Assembly (NCBI GenBank): GCA_030627625.1
Contig: DAOURR010000057.1
Location: forward strand, 1 to 15,327
Length of the DNA: 15,327 nt
DNA from: UBA3103 sp002365855
GTDB taxonomy: Bacteria; Bacillota; Desulfotomaculia; Desulfotomaculales; Pelotomaculaceae
Reading direction: 5' to 3'
Positions 7,035 through 14,705 of the stretch are shown here, piece after piece. Each line of letters starts with the position of its first letter. The stretch's first letter is position 1. The notes under the pieces are model-generated. The model was given only the letters and a program-made list of their open reading frames with translations. It was not told the DNA's origin and ran no database searches. The position numbers and the translations under genes are program-made.

Positions 7035-7299
7035 GCTTACCTCCTCCGGCAGACAACAACCAGTGATGAACCCCAGGGCCACGAGACAATCTTGCCAAGT
7101 TTTGCTTCTAATACGTTTATCCAGGTCAATACCGTATTTAAGCAGGGAATGGTAAATCTTCAAAGTCACGCCATATTCTGCCAGAAAACCCGACTAAAAC
7201 GTTTAAGTTGATATCTATATCGCAATATTATTACAAGATATGAATTTGACCCGGCTTATGACACGGAGGGAAAACTTGGGGTCTGTTGGCAATTTATGG
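7035..7299. other. upstream region of the glycan operon, no gene seen
   Basis: The stretch between the aldolase start and the hairpin at 7300 holds no convincing gene. The minus frame that joins the aldolase stays open to 7169 but looks unlike its family. The region around 7190-7250 becomes AT-rich and contains a GATAT-CT-ATATC dyad. A minus-strand promoter for the operon is expected here, but I do not see a clear -35/-10 pair. Confidence 0.4.
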
Positions 7300-7332
7300 A
7301 GTGAGATAATGGGACGGTTCTCTCGTCTCACT
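7300..7332 (+). repeat. REP-like palindrome (AGTGAGA ... TCTCACT)
   Basis: AGTGAGA (7300-7306) and TCTCACT (7326-7332) are a perfect 7-bp inverted repeat enclosing TAATGGGACGGTTCTCTCG. The GGGACGGTTCT core also appears, inverted or altered, in the other dispersed repeats (AAGAACCGTCCC at 14859, GGGACCGTTCT at 1820). No transposase gene accompanies it. Bases 7333-7597 around it contain nothing else recognisable apart from a weak TTGCCC-17-TACATA pair at 7502-7530 that might serve the kinase downstream. Confidence 0.55.
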
Positions 7333-7597
7333 TTGACTCAGATTTATGAAAAAAAATTTAAGGAGAAGGAAAATTTGTTTTCTTAAATCGAGATACAGTT
7401 GTGTGCTAGCCTGCGTCGCAGAGTGTTTAACATTTTGAGAAACGCATTGCAATAAAAATAGCAAAAAGACAGGATATGACAAATTTCCCGAAGGTAAATC
7501 ATTGCCCAACATCTAATGACTATTTACATATTCCATGAGAAAAAGAGTGACAAATTTTTTGCCGTTGCCGGTGACAACCGAAAAGGGGTTGCATAGA

Positions 7598-9616
7598 ATG
7601 CCGTGTTTCAAGCTCAATGAGGAACCCAGGAAAACAGGAATAGATTTTGTCGGTGATATTCCCTGGGGCAGTCATTTTAGCTTCTTATACCAGGAGAAAG
7701 AAGACTTGATTGACATTTTAGTCCCCTACTTCAAGGAGGGTCTGGAGAACGGCGAGTTCTGCGTATGGGTTACATCAAATTTAATATCAGTGCGGGAGGC
7801 TGAGGCGGCCCTGAAACAGGTTGTCCCAAATTTGGACACCTATTTGCAGAGAAGGCAGATAGAAATCCTTCCCTATACAGAAATTTATTATAAAGACGGC
7901 GAATTCAACCAACAATCTGTTCTAAAATCGTGGGATGAAAAATGTGATCATTCTTTAACTAAAGGGCTTGACGGCATCAGGGTTACGGGTGATACGGGTT
8001 GGCTTGAGGAAAAGAACAAAAGAAGTTTTATGGAATATGAGGCTGAAGTTAACCGCAGGCTTGAAGGCCAAAAAATGATAGCTTTTTGTACATACCAGCT
8101 AAGTCAGTGCAGCTCATTAGATATTATCGATATAGTTAATACCCACAGCCACACATTTGCCAGGGGAGAGGATAGTTGGAAGTTAATAGGCAGTGTTAAG
8201 TTTAAAAAAACAGCGACAGATCTGGTAAAGGTAAACCAGCACGTTATTAATATACTTGACAGTATTACTGACGCTTATTTTGCTCTGGATAATGAGTGGC
8301 GCTTAATTTATATCAATAAAGAAGCAAAAAACTTCTATAAAAAAGTCGGGTTTGATCCTGAGGGATTTACAGGTAAAAAATTCTCGGAATTGTTCCCTCA
8401 AGCGATCGGAACAAGATTTTACAATGAATACCACAGGGCCGTATCGGAAATGGTCAATGTGCATTTTGAAGAACGTTCGGTCTATGGGAACAAGTGGCTT
8501 GAAGTTAATGCTTATCCGTCTGAGACAGGACTATCAGTGTTTTTCAGGGATATTACTGAACGCAAAAAGTCGGAAGAAGCGCTTCGCCAGTCAGAAGAAC
8601 GGTTTAATAAGGCCTTTAATGCAAACCCATTATCAATGGCTATTTTTTCACCGGCAACAGGAATAATAGTTGATGTAAATGATAGTTTCGTCAGAAGAAA
8701 CAGGTTCAGTAGGGAAGAGTTGATCGGATTCAAAGCAATAGATTTGGAATTCTGGGTAGATGCAGAGGAACTCTTAAAGTTTACACAAGAGGTCAAACAA
8801 AATGGCCGTGTCTATAATTTTGAAGCAAGATTTCGTACAAAGTCAGGTGCGCTAGAGATAGCTTTGGTATCCGGGGTTGTTATTAATCTCAATGGTGAGG
8901 ACTGTATCCTTGCAATAGCTAATAATATTACTGAGCTGAGGCGCTACCAGAATGAAATGGCGCGTTTGGAGCGGCTGAACTTGATCGGCGAAATGTCTGC
9001 AAGTATTTCCCATGAGATAAGGAATCCAATGACCACGGTTAAAGGTTTTCTGCAGCTGCTCAGGGAAAAGGATAAAAATGTCCAGGAGAGAGAATTCTTC
9101 GACCTGATGGTATCGGAGTTAGACAGAGCTAACTCGATCATTACCGAGTTTCTTTCACTGGCCAGAAATAAAGCGATTGAATTCAAGGAGAAAAACCTTA
9201 ACAGTGTAGTAAAGTCTATAGCCCCTTTGATTGAAGCGCATGCAATGAAAGAAGGTAAAACTGTTATTTTGGATTTAGGAGATATACCCAAATCACTGCT
9301 GGACGAGAAAGAAATCAGACAGGTTATCCTGAATCTTGCTCGTAACGGTTTAGAGGCGATGCATCCTAAAGGCTGTTTAAATATCAGTACTTTTATGGAA
9401 GGGCAGGAAGTTATTTTAGCTGTGCAGGACCAGGGCTGCGGGATTCCTCCTGATGCGCTTGAACAGATAGGGACACCCTTTTTTACTACCAAGGATAGCG
9501 GGACAGGCTTGGGACTGGCTGTTTGTTACTCTATCGCTGAAAGACACAAGGCAAAAATTGTTGTTGAAACAGGCACAGAAGGCACTACCTTCTACGTAAG
9601 GTTCAATACAGGATGA
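7598..9616 (+). CDS. orphan sensor histidine kinase with MEDS and two PAS domains
   Basis: The product is 672 residues with no membrane segments, so it is cytoplasmic. Residues about 15-195 match the MEDS domain (DcmR-type sensory domain: GSHFSFLYQEKEDLIDILVP at the start, then GDTGWL and IAFCTYQLSQCS). Two PAS domains follow (about 215-325 and 335-450), joined by FRDITERKKSEEALRQSEER. The kinase core has HisKA with the H box SHEIRNPMTTVKGFLQLL (His472), N box LNLARNGLEAM, G1 DQGCGIP, F box FFTTK and G2 GTGLGLA. The H box strongly resembles the KinA-E sporulation kinases, and no response regulator is adjacent, so it may feed a phosphorelay to Spo0A (inference). I prefer the ATG at 7598, with AAGGGG upstream. 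The ATG at 7535 adds 21 residues and lacks a ribosome site. Confidence 0.85.
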   Translation: MPCFKLNEEPRKTGIDFVGDIPWGSHFSFLYQEKEDLIDILVPYFKEGLENGEFCVWVTSNLISVREAEAALKQVVPNLDTYLQRRQIEILPYTEIYYKDGEFNQQSVLKSWDEKCDHSLTKGLDGIRVTGDTGWLEEKNKRSFMEYEAEVNRRLEGQKMIAFCTYQLSQCSSLDIIDIVNTHSHTFARGEDSWKLIGSVKFKKTATDLVKVNQHVINILDSITDAYFALDNEWRLIYINKEAKNFYKKVGFDPEGFTGKKFSELFPQAIGTRFYNEYHRAVSEMVNVHFEERSVYGNKWLEVNAYPSETGLSVFFRDITERKKSEEALRQSEERFNKAFNANPLSMAIFSPATGIIVDVNDSFVRRNRFSREELIGFKAIDLEFWVDAEELLKFTQEVKQNGRVYNFEARFRTKSGALEIALVSGVVINLNGEDCILAIANNITELRRYQNEMARLERLNLIGEMSASISHEIRNPMTTVKGFLQLLREKDKNVQEREFFDLMVSELDRANSIITEFLSLARNKAIEFKEKNLNSVVKSIAPLIEAHAMKEGKTVILDLGDIPKSLLDEKEIRQVILNLARNGLEAMHPKGCLNISTFMEGQEVILAVQDQGCGIPPDALEQIGTPFFTTKDSGTGLGLAVCYSIAERHKAKIVVETGTEGTTFYVRFNTG

Positions 9617-9680
9617 GCCGAATGAAAAATAATGTAATAGTAAAACAGCCTGATAAAGATAATATGATAGCTTAACGCGT

Positions 9681-9789
9681 ATGCGGCAGAGGATGGATCT
9701 TCTCTTGTCGCATTGTTATTTAACGGCCAACGGAACAATCTTTCCTTACATATTTTACCGGGCAAGGCAAGAACTGTCCCCACCTGTTA
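9681..9789 (+). repeat. dispersed repeat, copy C, with long 5' hairpin
   Basis: This is a composite repeat shared with copy D. A hairpin (ATGCGGCAGAGGA, 9681-9693, with TCTCTTGTCGCAT, 9701-9713; 12 of 13 positions can pair if three G-U pairs are allowed) comes first. Then comes TTGTTATTTAACGGCCAA, and from 9745 the 45-bp core (TTACATATTTTACCGGGCAA, then GGCAAGAACTGTCCCCACCT). It lies between the kinase and the lipoprotein gene. Bases 9617-9680 show nothing else. Confidence 0.7.
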
Positions 9790-9800
9790 AAAGAAAGATC

Positions 9801-9831
9801 TTGACGGGCGGGCCTCATGTCAAATTATAAT
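9801..9831 (+). promoter_or_regulatory. predicted sigma-A promoter of the lipoprotein gene
   Basis: TTGACG (9801-9806) and TATAAT (9826-9831) are separated by 19 nt, or by 18 nt if TTATAA is taken as the -10. The expected start of transcription near 9838 leaves a short leader with GAGAGG 5 nt before the ATG at 9869. It lies just right of repeat copy C. Confidence 0.5.
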
Positions 9832-9868
9832 TGGGTAGGCAACCAAAAATTTAAAATGAGAGGTGTCT

Positions 9869-10792
9869 ATGATGAGGCTGGTAAAAATCCTGGCCGTCTT
9901 GTTATCCATTTTGATGCTGGGCCTGGTTGGTTGTGCAAAGCAGAGTGAGCAGGTAAATATGGAAAAACCACAGGACGAAACGGTCCTTGCCGGGTTTAAC
10001 CAGTTGATTGGGGTAAATGCAGCAGAGAACGATATCCTGGACTTTATTGACGCCAATATCGGCAAAGTCTCAAAAGAAGGGGCGGGCTGGCTGGTTACCG
10101 GCTATGAGGCCAGGCAGAAAAGCTCACTAGCCCTATTGGACGAGCAGTTTACCGAAGGAAAGGAAGAAAAATGGTCTGTTATCATACCCAATGGGCTCCA
10201 AGAGTTCGGGTATATATTCAGCATGGATAAAATAGATGAAGTCGAAGACGCGGAGCTGAAGAAAATGCTGGAGGAAGTAAGGGATACGGGATACAAGGTG
10301 CGTACTGCCGAGGGTATGTATTTTCCGGTAATTGACTATCAATTCTATGAAAAGTACTACCCATATCTGGCAGACGAACTGAAGGGGTATTATGGCCTAA
10401 TGGCGGTTGAGAGCGGCGCCCCGCCTGCTGTCGACGCGGCATTGCAGATAACCCCGGATGAGCTTTTGAATCGAATAGTAGCACAGGAAACTTACATCAA
10501 TCAGTACCCCGGTTCTCAGAAACGGCAGGATGTAGAAACCCTGTATTTGCGTTATGTGGGCTTTTACCTGTTCGGAATCAATAATACGCCGGCCTTTGCT
10601 TATGATACCAAGGTTTTAAGAAGCGACTTTAAACAAAGCTATGACAACTTTAAAGCTGTCGGAGACAGCAAATTTGGCGCTGCATTTTCCCCATACCTTG
10701 AGGTATTGAAAAATGAAAATTATGTCCTTACAGACAATGTCACTAGCGAACAGCAAAAAGTCATTGAAAAGGTCAAACAAGCGCTTAAATAA
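9869..10792 (+). CDS. lipoprotein of unknown function
   Basis: The product is 307 residues. It starts with a lipoprotein signal peptide: MMRLVK, a hydrophobic run, and the lipobox LVGC with the acylated Cys at 22, followed by the polar KQSEQVNMEK. The mature part has no membrane segment and should sit on the outer face of the cell membrane. It is rich in charged and aromatic residues (YYPYLADELKGYYG, YLRYVGFYLFG). I do not recognise its family and give no function. The ATG at 9869 is chosen because GAGAGG lies 5 nt upstream; a GTG two codons earlier is also possible. The gene has its own promoter and is flanked on both sides by copies of the same long repeat (9681-9789 and 10832-10946), so the gene with its repeats may have moved or been inserted as a unit. 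It ends with TAA, followed by a strong hairpin. Confidence 0.8.
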   Translation: MMRLVKILAVLLSILMLGLVGCAKQSEQVNMEKPQDETVLAGFNQLIGVNAAENDILDFIDANIGKVSKEGAGWLVTGYEARQKSSLALLDEQFTEGKEEKWSVIIPNGLQEFGYIFSMDKIDEVEDAELKKMLEEVRDTGYKVRTAEGMYFPVIDYQFYEKYYPYLADELKGYYGLMAVESGAPPAVDAALQITPDELLNRIVAQETYINQYPGSQKRQDVETLYLRYVGFYLFGINNTPAFAYDTKVLRSDFKQSYDNFKAVGDSKFGAAFSPYLEVLKNENYVLTDNVTSEQQKVIEKVKQALK

Positions 10793-10831
10793 TAAAGGAC
10801 TAGGATGGCTATGACTCGATCCTTCAATAAG

Positions 10832-10946
10832 GTGCGACAAGAGACAATTCTCTCTTGTCGCACTTGTTATTATTTAACGGCCAATGAAAATACTTTATTC
10901 CTTACATATTTTACCGGGCAAGGCAAGAACCGTTTCCACTTGCCTA
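10832..10946 (+). repeat. dispersed repeat, copy D, with perfect 13-bp hairpin (probable terminator)
   Basis: GTGCGACAAGAGA (10832-10844) and TCTCTTGTCGCAC (10851-10863) form a perfect 13-bp stem with a 6-nt loop, followed by TTGTTATTATTT. It probably also ends transcription of the lipoprotein gene. ATTTAACGGCCAATGAAAA follows, and then the 45-bp core from 10901 (TTACATATTTTACCGGGCAA and on), ending in a compact hairpin of GGCAAG (10922-10927), an 11-nt loop and CTTGCC (10939-10944). The unit aligns over its length with copy C at 9681-9789. No plus or minus gene is seen between it and 11187. Confidence 0.75.
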
Positions 10947-11078
10947 CATACGCTTCAACCAGTATCTATGCATTCCTATAACTTAATATTTATGTATAGA
11001 TATGTTACACCTGCTTTTGTTGTATTTCGATTTTTCTTATCATACGCGGACAGGTTCAGAGTAATGCGTACTTAATCT

Positions 11079-11132
11079 TAAGAAATTTGTAAGAATTTTA
11101 GTAGTAGAATCTAAAAAAGTCTATGCTATTAT
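11079..11132 (+). promoter_or_regulatory. predicted promoter of the two-component operon with tandem regulator sites
   Basis: Two 11-bp direct repeats, TAAGAAATTTG (11079-11089) and TAAGAATTTTA (11090-11100), stand head to tail. This is the layout bound by OmpR/PhoB-type regulators, one monomer per helical turn. They end just before a poor -35 (about 11104-11109), 17 nt upstream of a -10 TATTAT (11127-11132). This fits activation by a regulator contacting polymerase at the -35, most simply autoregulation by the product of the next gene. The target assignment is inference. Confidence 0.45.
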
Positions 11133-11186
11133 AACTTTAGTGGAGATATCTCTTCTGACAATGTTTTTTTAGGGGTGAAAACGGAT

Positions 11187-11879
11187 ATGTATAATATCCT
11201 TGTTGTGGATGATGAGAAAGAAATAACGACTGCTATTGAGGTTTACTTGAGGAACCAAAATTACATTGTTTTTAAGGCTTATGACGGAGAAGAAGCGTTG
11301 AAAATCTTTCAAAAAGAAGAAATACATCTGGTGCTCATGGATATTATGATGCCAAAAATGGACGGTATAAAAGCGACGATGAAAATAAGAGAAAACAGTA
11401 ATGTTCCGATCATTTTTCTTTCCGCAAAATCAGAGGACATGGATAAAATCTTGGGGCTCAACATAGGCGCGGACGATTATATCACCAAGCCCTTTAATCC
11501 TCTTGAATTACTGGCCAGGGTAAACTCAAATATCCGGAGGTTCACCAGCTATGGTAATGGTTCCCCCGGTACAACACCGGAGAATGTCATAAAAATTGGC
11601 GGGATTGAATTAAACGACGCAAAAAAAGAAGTTGCAGTGGATGGAGAACCCGTTAAGACTACTCCCTTGGAGTATAAGATCCTCCACCTTTTGATGAGAA
11701 ATCCAAATCGCGTTTTTTCTATAGAAGAAATATATGAAAAGGTATGGCAGGCGCCTGCCTACAATCCGGATACGGTAACAGTCCATATCAGAAGGATCAG
11801 GGAGAAAATAGAAATCAATCCCAAGGAACCGAAATACTTAAAGGTGGTGTGGGGCATTGGATACAAATTTGAAGGCTAA
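11187..11879 (+). CDS. OmpR/PhoB-family response regulator (VanR-like)
   Basis: The product is 230 residues. The receiver domain (1-118) has the acidic pocket D8-D9, phosphoacceptor D52 (LVLMDIMMPKMDG), Ser79 (FLSAKS) and K101 (ITKPFNP). The C-terminal winged-helix Trans_reg_C domain (about 130-230) includes TPLEYKILHLLMRNPNRVFS, then YNPDTVTVHIRRIREKI and VWGIGYKFEG. It binds DNA as a dimer when phosphorylated. The ATG at 11187 is favoured because AGGGGTG lies about 9 nt upstream; the GTG inside that site (11175) would add four residues. It overlaps the kinase gene by 23 nt, so the two form one operon. It is most like Clostridial VanR-type regulators, but no resistance genes are adjacent and the true targets are unknown. 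Confidence 0.9.
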   Translation: MYNILVVDDEKEITTAIEVYLRNQNYIVFKAYDGEEALKIFQKEEIHLVLMDIMMPKMDGIKATMKIRENSNVPIIFLSAKSEDMDKILGLNIGADDYITKPFNPLELLARVNSNIRRFTSYGNGSPGTTPENVIKIGGIELNDAKKEVAVDGEPVKTTPLEYKILHLLMRNPNRVFSIEEIYEKVWQAPAYNPDTVTVHIRRIREKIEINPKEPKYLKVVWGIGYKFEG

Positions 11880-13854
11880 TTCACATGATGAAAGCAGTAA
11901 AAAAGGCAATAAATTGGTATCTACGACACTGGGCACATTGCTGATAATTTTCATATTTACGGTGATTTCTATAGGTATTTATACGCCTATTAAGGATTAT
12001 GCATTTAAAGATGAGACGGCCCGGTATTTAGAGAGCAATGAATTTAACTATACCCTGGCAGGTTTATCAAGGTATTTGATTTTAACAAATCTACAGAATG
12101 TGGATACTTATCATGATATATATGATAATCTGGAAAACATTAAATATTTATTGAAAAGCGACAGTAAAGATGTTGTCGTAAGCAATTTACAAGACAAGTC
12201 AATTGAAGCCGAAATAAGTGAAAGTCAGTTCTATCTGCACATAAAAACTGATGACCTAGGTAACATAACTATAGAAAGCTCACCAGATTATTTTAAAAAA
12301 AATATATTTATGGCTACTCTGCGAAATATGAATTTGCCAGGCAATCTTGCTAATCTAGATATTGTATACACGATTCCTAATGTTTTGACTAATAATGACG
12401 ACCTTATTGCTATAAATGTTAAGAATTTCATTGCAAATCAATACTTAAAATTAATTTTAATTATTGGATTAATAAGCATAATCGTTTTAATTATACTGGC
12501 ATTGTCCATACCTTATTCTTCACAAAAACAAGCATCCATTATAAGATTATTTAATAATATGTATTTAGAACTCAAGTTCTTAACATGGTTCGCTTTTTTT
12601 GTGGCATGTTCTTTGAATATTATGATAGCAAATAGTAATATTAATAACTTCAATTACTTTGAGATAATATATGACGCCGATTATTATTTCTACATCATAG
12701 GAATTCCTTTGACTTTTGTTTTATGCTTACTTATCTACCTCAGCATCTGTTACACCAAGAGTGTTTACTATGCAAGATTCAAAGAAGGAGTTATAAAAAA
12801 CAGTATATTTGGGAGATTATGTCTTAATCTATTCAATTATATCAAGAAAACACTTGACCAGATAATCGACGTGGACATAACCAAGGACTATAATAAAAAG
12901 CTGTTAATATTATTGGGTGTAAATCTCATAGCTCTTTTCATCATTGCTTTGACCGGCGGCTTTGGGTTGCTCTTGGCTTTAGCCTATACAGTATTCCTGT
13001 TTAATTACTTGTTAAAGGCACTGGACCAAGTCAGAGCCTTAAATGAAGCCAGCAGCAAACTGGCTGAAGGCAATTTTGATATTGTCGTACCGGAGGATAT
13101 GGGTGTATTAAGCCCCTTTTCCAGGAGTTTAAACAATATCAAAGAAGGCTTTAAGGTGGCGGTGGAGCAAGAAGTGAAAAGTCAGAATATGAAAACCCAG
13201 CTTATCTCAAACGTATCTCATGATCTCAAAACCCCGCTCACATCCATCATTACTTATATAGATTTGCTTAAAAAAGAGGATCTGGAAAAGGAAACGCAAA
13301 AGCAATATATAGATATACTTGATAAAAAATCCAAAAGGCTCAAGGTTTTAATTGATGATTTGTTTGAAGCGAGCAAAGCCAGCAGCGGTAATATCGAACT
13401 CCATTTGAAGCAAGTGGATGTAATAGCGCTGCTTAGGCAAACCTTGGGGGAGATGGAAGAAAGAATCAATGAAAGCACGTTGCAAATAAGAACCAACTTG
13501 CCGCAAAATAAAGTAAATTGCGAATTGGACGGGGCAAGAACTTACAGAGTCTTTGAAAATATTATCAGCAATATACTTAAATATTCTATGACCAACTCCA
13601 GGGTCTATATAGATGTGGAGGAGCAGGATAAAGAGGTAAGTTTTATATTTAAAAATATTTCCTCCTACGAGATGAATTTTGACTCCTTCGAAATAACGGA
13701 GCGTTTTACAAGGGGAGACGAATCCCGCCATACAGAGGGTTCCGGTTTGGGGCTTGCTATTGCCAAAAGCCTTGTAGAGCTCCAAAATGGAAGTTTGGAC
13801 ATAATTATTGACGGGGATTTATTTAAGCTGATGGTAACTTTCCCAAAAGCATAA
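11857..13854 (+). CDS. membrane sensor histidine kinase (VanS-like, six predicted membrane segments)
   Basis: The product is 665 residues. Membrane segments are near 22-43, 197-219, 241-258, 278-299, 348-366 and 368-386. An extracytoplasmic domain of about 150 residues lies between the first two. A HAMP-like linker (LNEASSKLAEGNFDIVV) leads to HisKA with the H box SNVSHDLKTPLTSI (His455), then an ATPase domain with N box ENIISNILKYS, F region ERFTRGDESR and G2 box GSGLGLAIAKS. The usual G1 box DxGxG is replaced by FKNIS, as in some related Clostridial kinases. The start is a TTG at 11857 inside the regulator gene, with GGTGG upstream; later in-frame TTG codons (11869, 11914) are alternatives, and no ATG is available nearby. 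The gene is visibly more AT-rich than the glycan operon, which may mean transfer. The signal is unknown. Confidence 0.85.
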   Translation: MDTNLKANSHDESSKKGNKLVSTTLGTLLIIFIFTVISIGIYTPIKDYAFKDETARYLESNEFNYTLAGLSRYLILTNLQNVDTYHDIYDNLENIKYLLKSDSKDVVVSNLQDKSIEAEISESQFYLHIKTDDLGNITIESSPDYFKKNIFMATLRNMNLPGNLANLDIVYTIPNVLTNNDDLIAINVKNFIANQYLKLILIIGLISIIVLIILALSIPYSSQKQASIIRLFNNMYLELKFLTWFAFFVACSLNIMIANSNINNFNYFEIIYDADYYFYIIGIPLTFVLCLLIYLSICYTKSVYYARFKEGVIKNSIFGRLCLNLFNYIKKTLDQIIDVDITKDYNKKLLILLGVNLIALFIIALTGGFGLLLALAYTVFLFNYLLKALDQVRALNEASSKLAEGNFDIVVPEDMGVLSPFSRSLNNIKEGFKVAVEQEVKSQNMKTQLISNVSHDLKTPLTSIITYIDLLKKEDLEKETQKQYIDILDKKSKRLKVLIDDLFEASKASSGNIELHLKQVDVIALLRQTLGEMEERINESTLQIRTNLPQNKVNCELDGARTYRVFENIISNILKYSMTNSRVYIDVEEQDKEVSFIFKNISSYEMNFDSFEITERFTRGDESRHTEGSGLGLAIAKSLVELQNGSLDIIIDGDLFKLMVTFPKA

Positions 13855-13868
13855 AAAGTGGTTATAGC

Positions 13869-13905
13869 TAAGAGGGAATCCTTGAAAAGCAAGGGTTCCC
13901 TCTTA
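13869..13905 (+). terminator. strong hairpin terminator after the two-component operon
   Basis: TAAGAGGGAATCCTTG (13869-13884) pairs with CAAGGGTTCCCTCTTA (13890-13905) over 16 positions, with one G-U pair and a 5-nt loop. It begins 15 nt after the kinase stop. The following T-run is weak (TTATTATGC), with a better one (GGTTTTTT) slightly further on. Confidence 0.7.
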
Positions 13906-13972
13906 TTATGCATCGGTTTTTTAAATGGGCCTGAGGCAAGAGTTAAACGACACAGCCTGCAAATAATTAAAA

Positions 13973-14027
13973 GTTATAAGCCCTGAAGAGGATTACCTTC
14001 AAGAGTATCTTCCACTTCTCTTATAAC
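13973..14027. repeat. 8-bp inverted repeat, possible minus-strand 3' structure
   Basis: GTTATAAG (13973-13980) and CTTATAAC (14020-14027) are exact inverted copies enclosing 39 nt. They lie just beyond the stop of the minus-strand membrane protein gene and might be part of its 3' end structure, but no T-run follows on either strand. The rest of 13906-14042 shows nothing. Confidence 0.3.
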
Positions 14028-14042
14028 CCTGCCGGAAAGGCG

Positions 14043-14636
14043 TTAAAGAGTTATCGCTGCATTTTTCCTTTTCCCCCATGGCTTAAGGTAAGAAATTACT
14101 AATAAGGAGATTAGAATAGCAAAGCTAATCGCAATGCCGATGAACAACAACTGTCGATTTACCAGATAAACCGGATTCTGCAAGAGATGAACAACACTAG
14201 AAAAAATACTGTCGAAGTTGTCGTGAATCCGGATACGCATGTAATTGCCCCCGAAAGTTATGGCTATAATATTTCCAACCCATTTAGCAATAACCCAGTA
14301 AAACTTTGTAATACCCCAGTTTGTCCTTACGGCAAGCCAACTTCCCGTAAGCAGAGAGCCAAATGCGCCGGGAATTATCAAGAACCAGTCAAAGTACTGG
14401 ATAAATAAATGTGCGCCATAGATAAGGCCGCCATCGGTGGTATGCATTGTTGAAACGGATAATAAAAGTGTGCCTATCATGCCGCTAAAGTAAATAATGA
14501 CAAAGATGACATGCGCCATAAGCCAACCAGTTTTTTGCTTTATGCTAAGTTTCTTGGAAAACCTTTTTCCCGTTATTGTTATTATCCCAAGCAGTACCAG
14601 AATGCCAAGAGGGATTATCAATATATCGAAACTCAT
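14043..14636 (-). CDS. five-segment membrane protein of unknown function (DUF2269-like)
   Basis: The product is 197 residues with hydrophobic segments at about 5-23, 38-60, 80-103, 112-130 and 162-186, so it sits in the cell membrane. Conserved-looking features are STMHTTDGGLIYGAHLF between helices 2 and 3, and GAFGSLLTGSWLAVRTNWG. The overall pattern (about 150-200 residues, GSLLTG in helix 3, WxxAKW in helix 4) reminds me of DUF2269-type proteins, but I am not certain. Function is unknown. The ATG at 14636 is preceded by AAGAGGTG with 8 nt spacing. It is a single gene with a leader of about 80 nt and a striking operator-like palindrome on its promoter, so it is probably tightly repressed and induced by a specific signal. 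Confidence 0.75.
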   Translation of the reverse strand: MSFDILIIPLGILVLLGIITITGKRFSKKLSIKQKTGWLMAHVIFVIIYFSGMIGTLLLSVSTMHTTDGGLIYGAHLFIQYFDWFLIIPGAFGSLLTGSWLAVRTNWGITKFYWVIAKWVGNIIAITFGGNYMRIRIHDNFDSIFSSVVHLLQNPVYLVNRQLLFIGIAISFAILISLLVISYLKPWGKRKNAAITL

Positions 14637-14705
14637 TTTGTCAGCACCTCTTTTCCGACATCCACACCAAAAGTATTAGCCTTCTCCGGAAGTAATGCAT
14701 ATTAA

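Noticed and set aside
7294..7512. 72-residue minus-strand frame in the gap before the MEDS kinase
   Set aside because: It runs through the REP-like palindrome, has no ribosome site and has a low-information composition.
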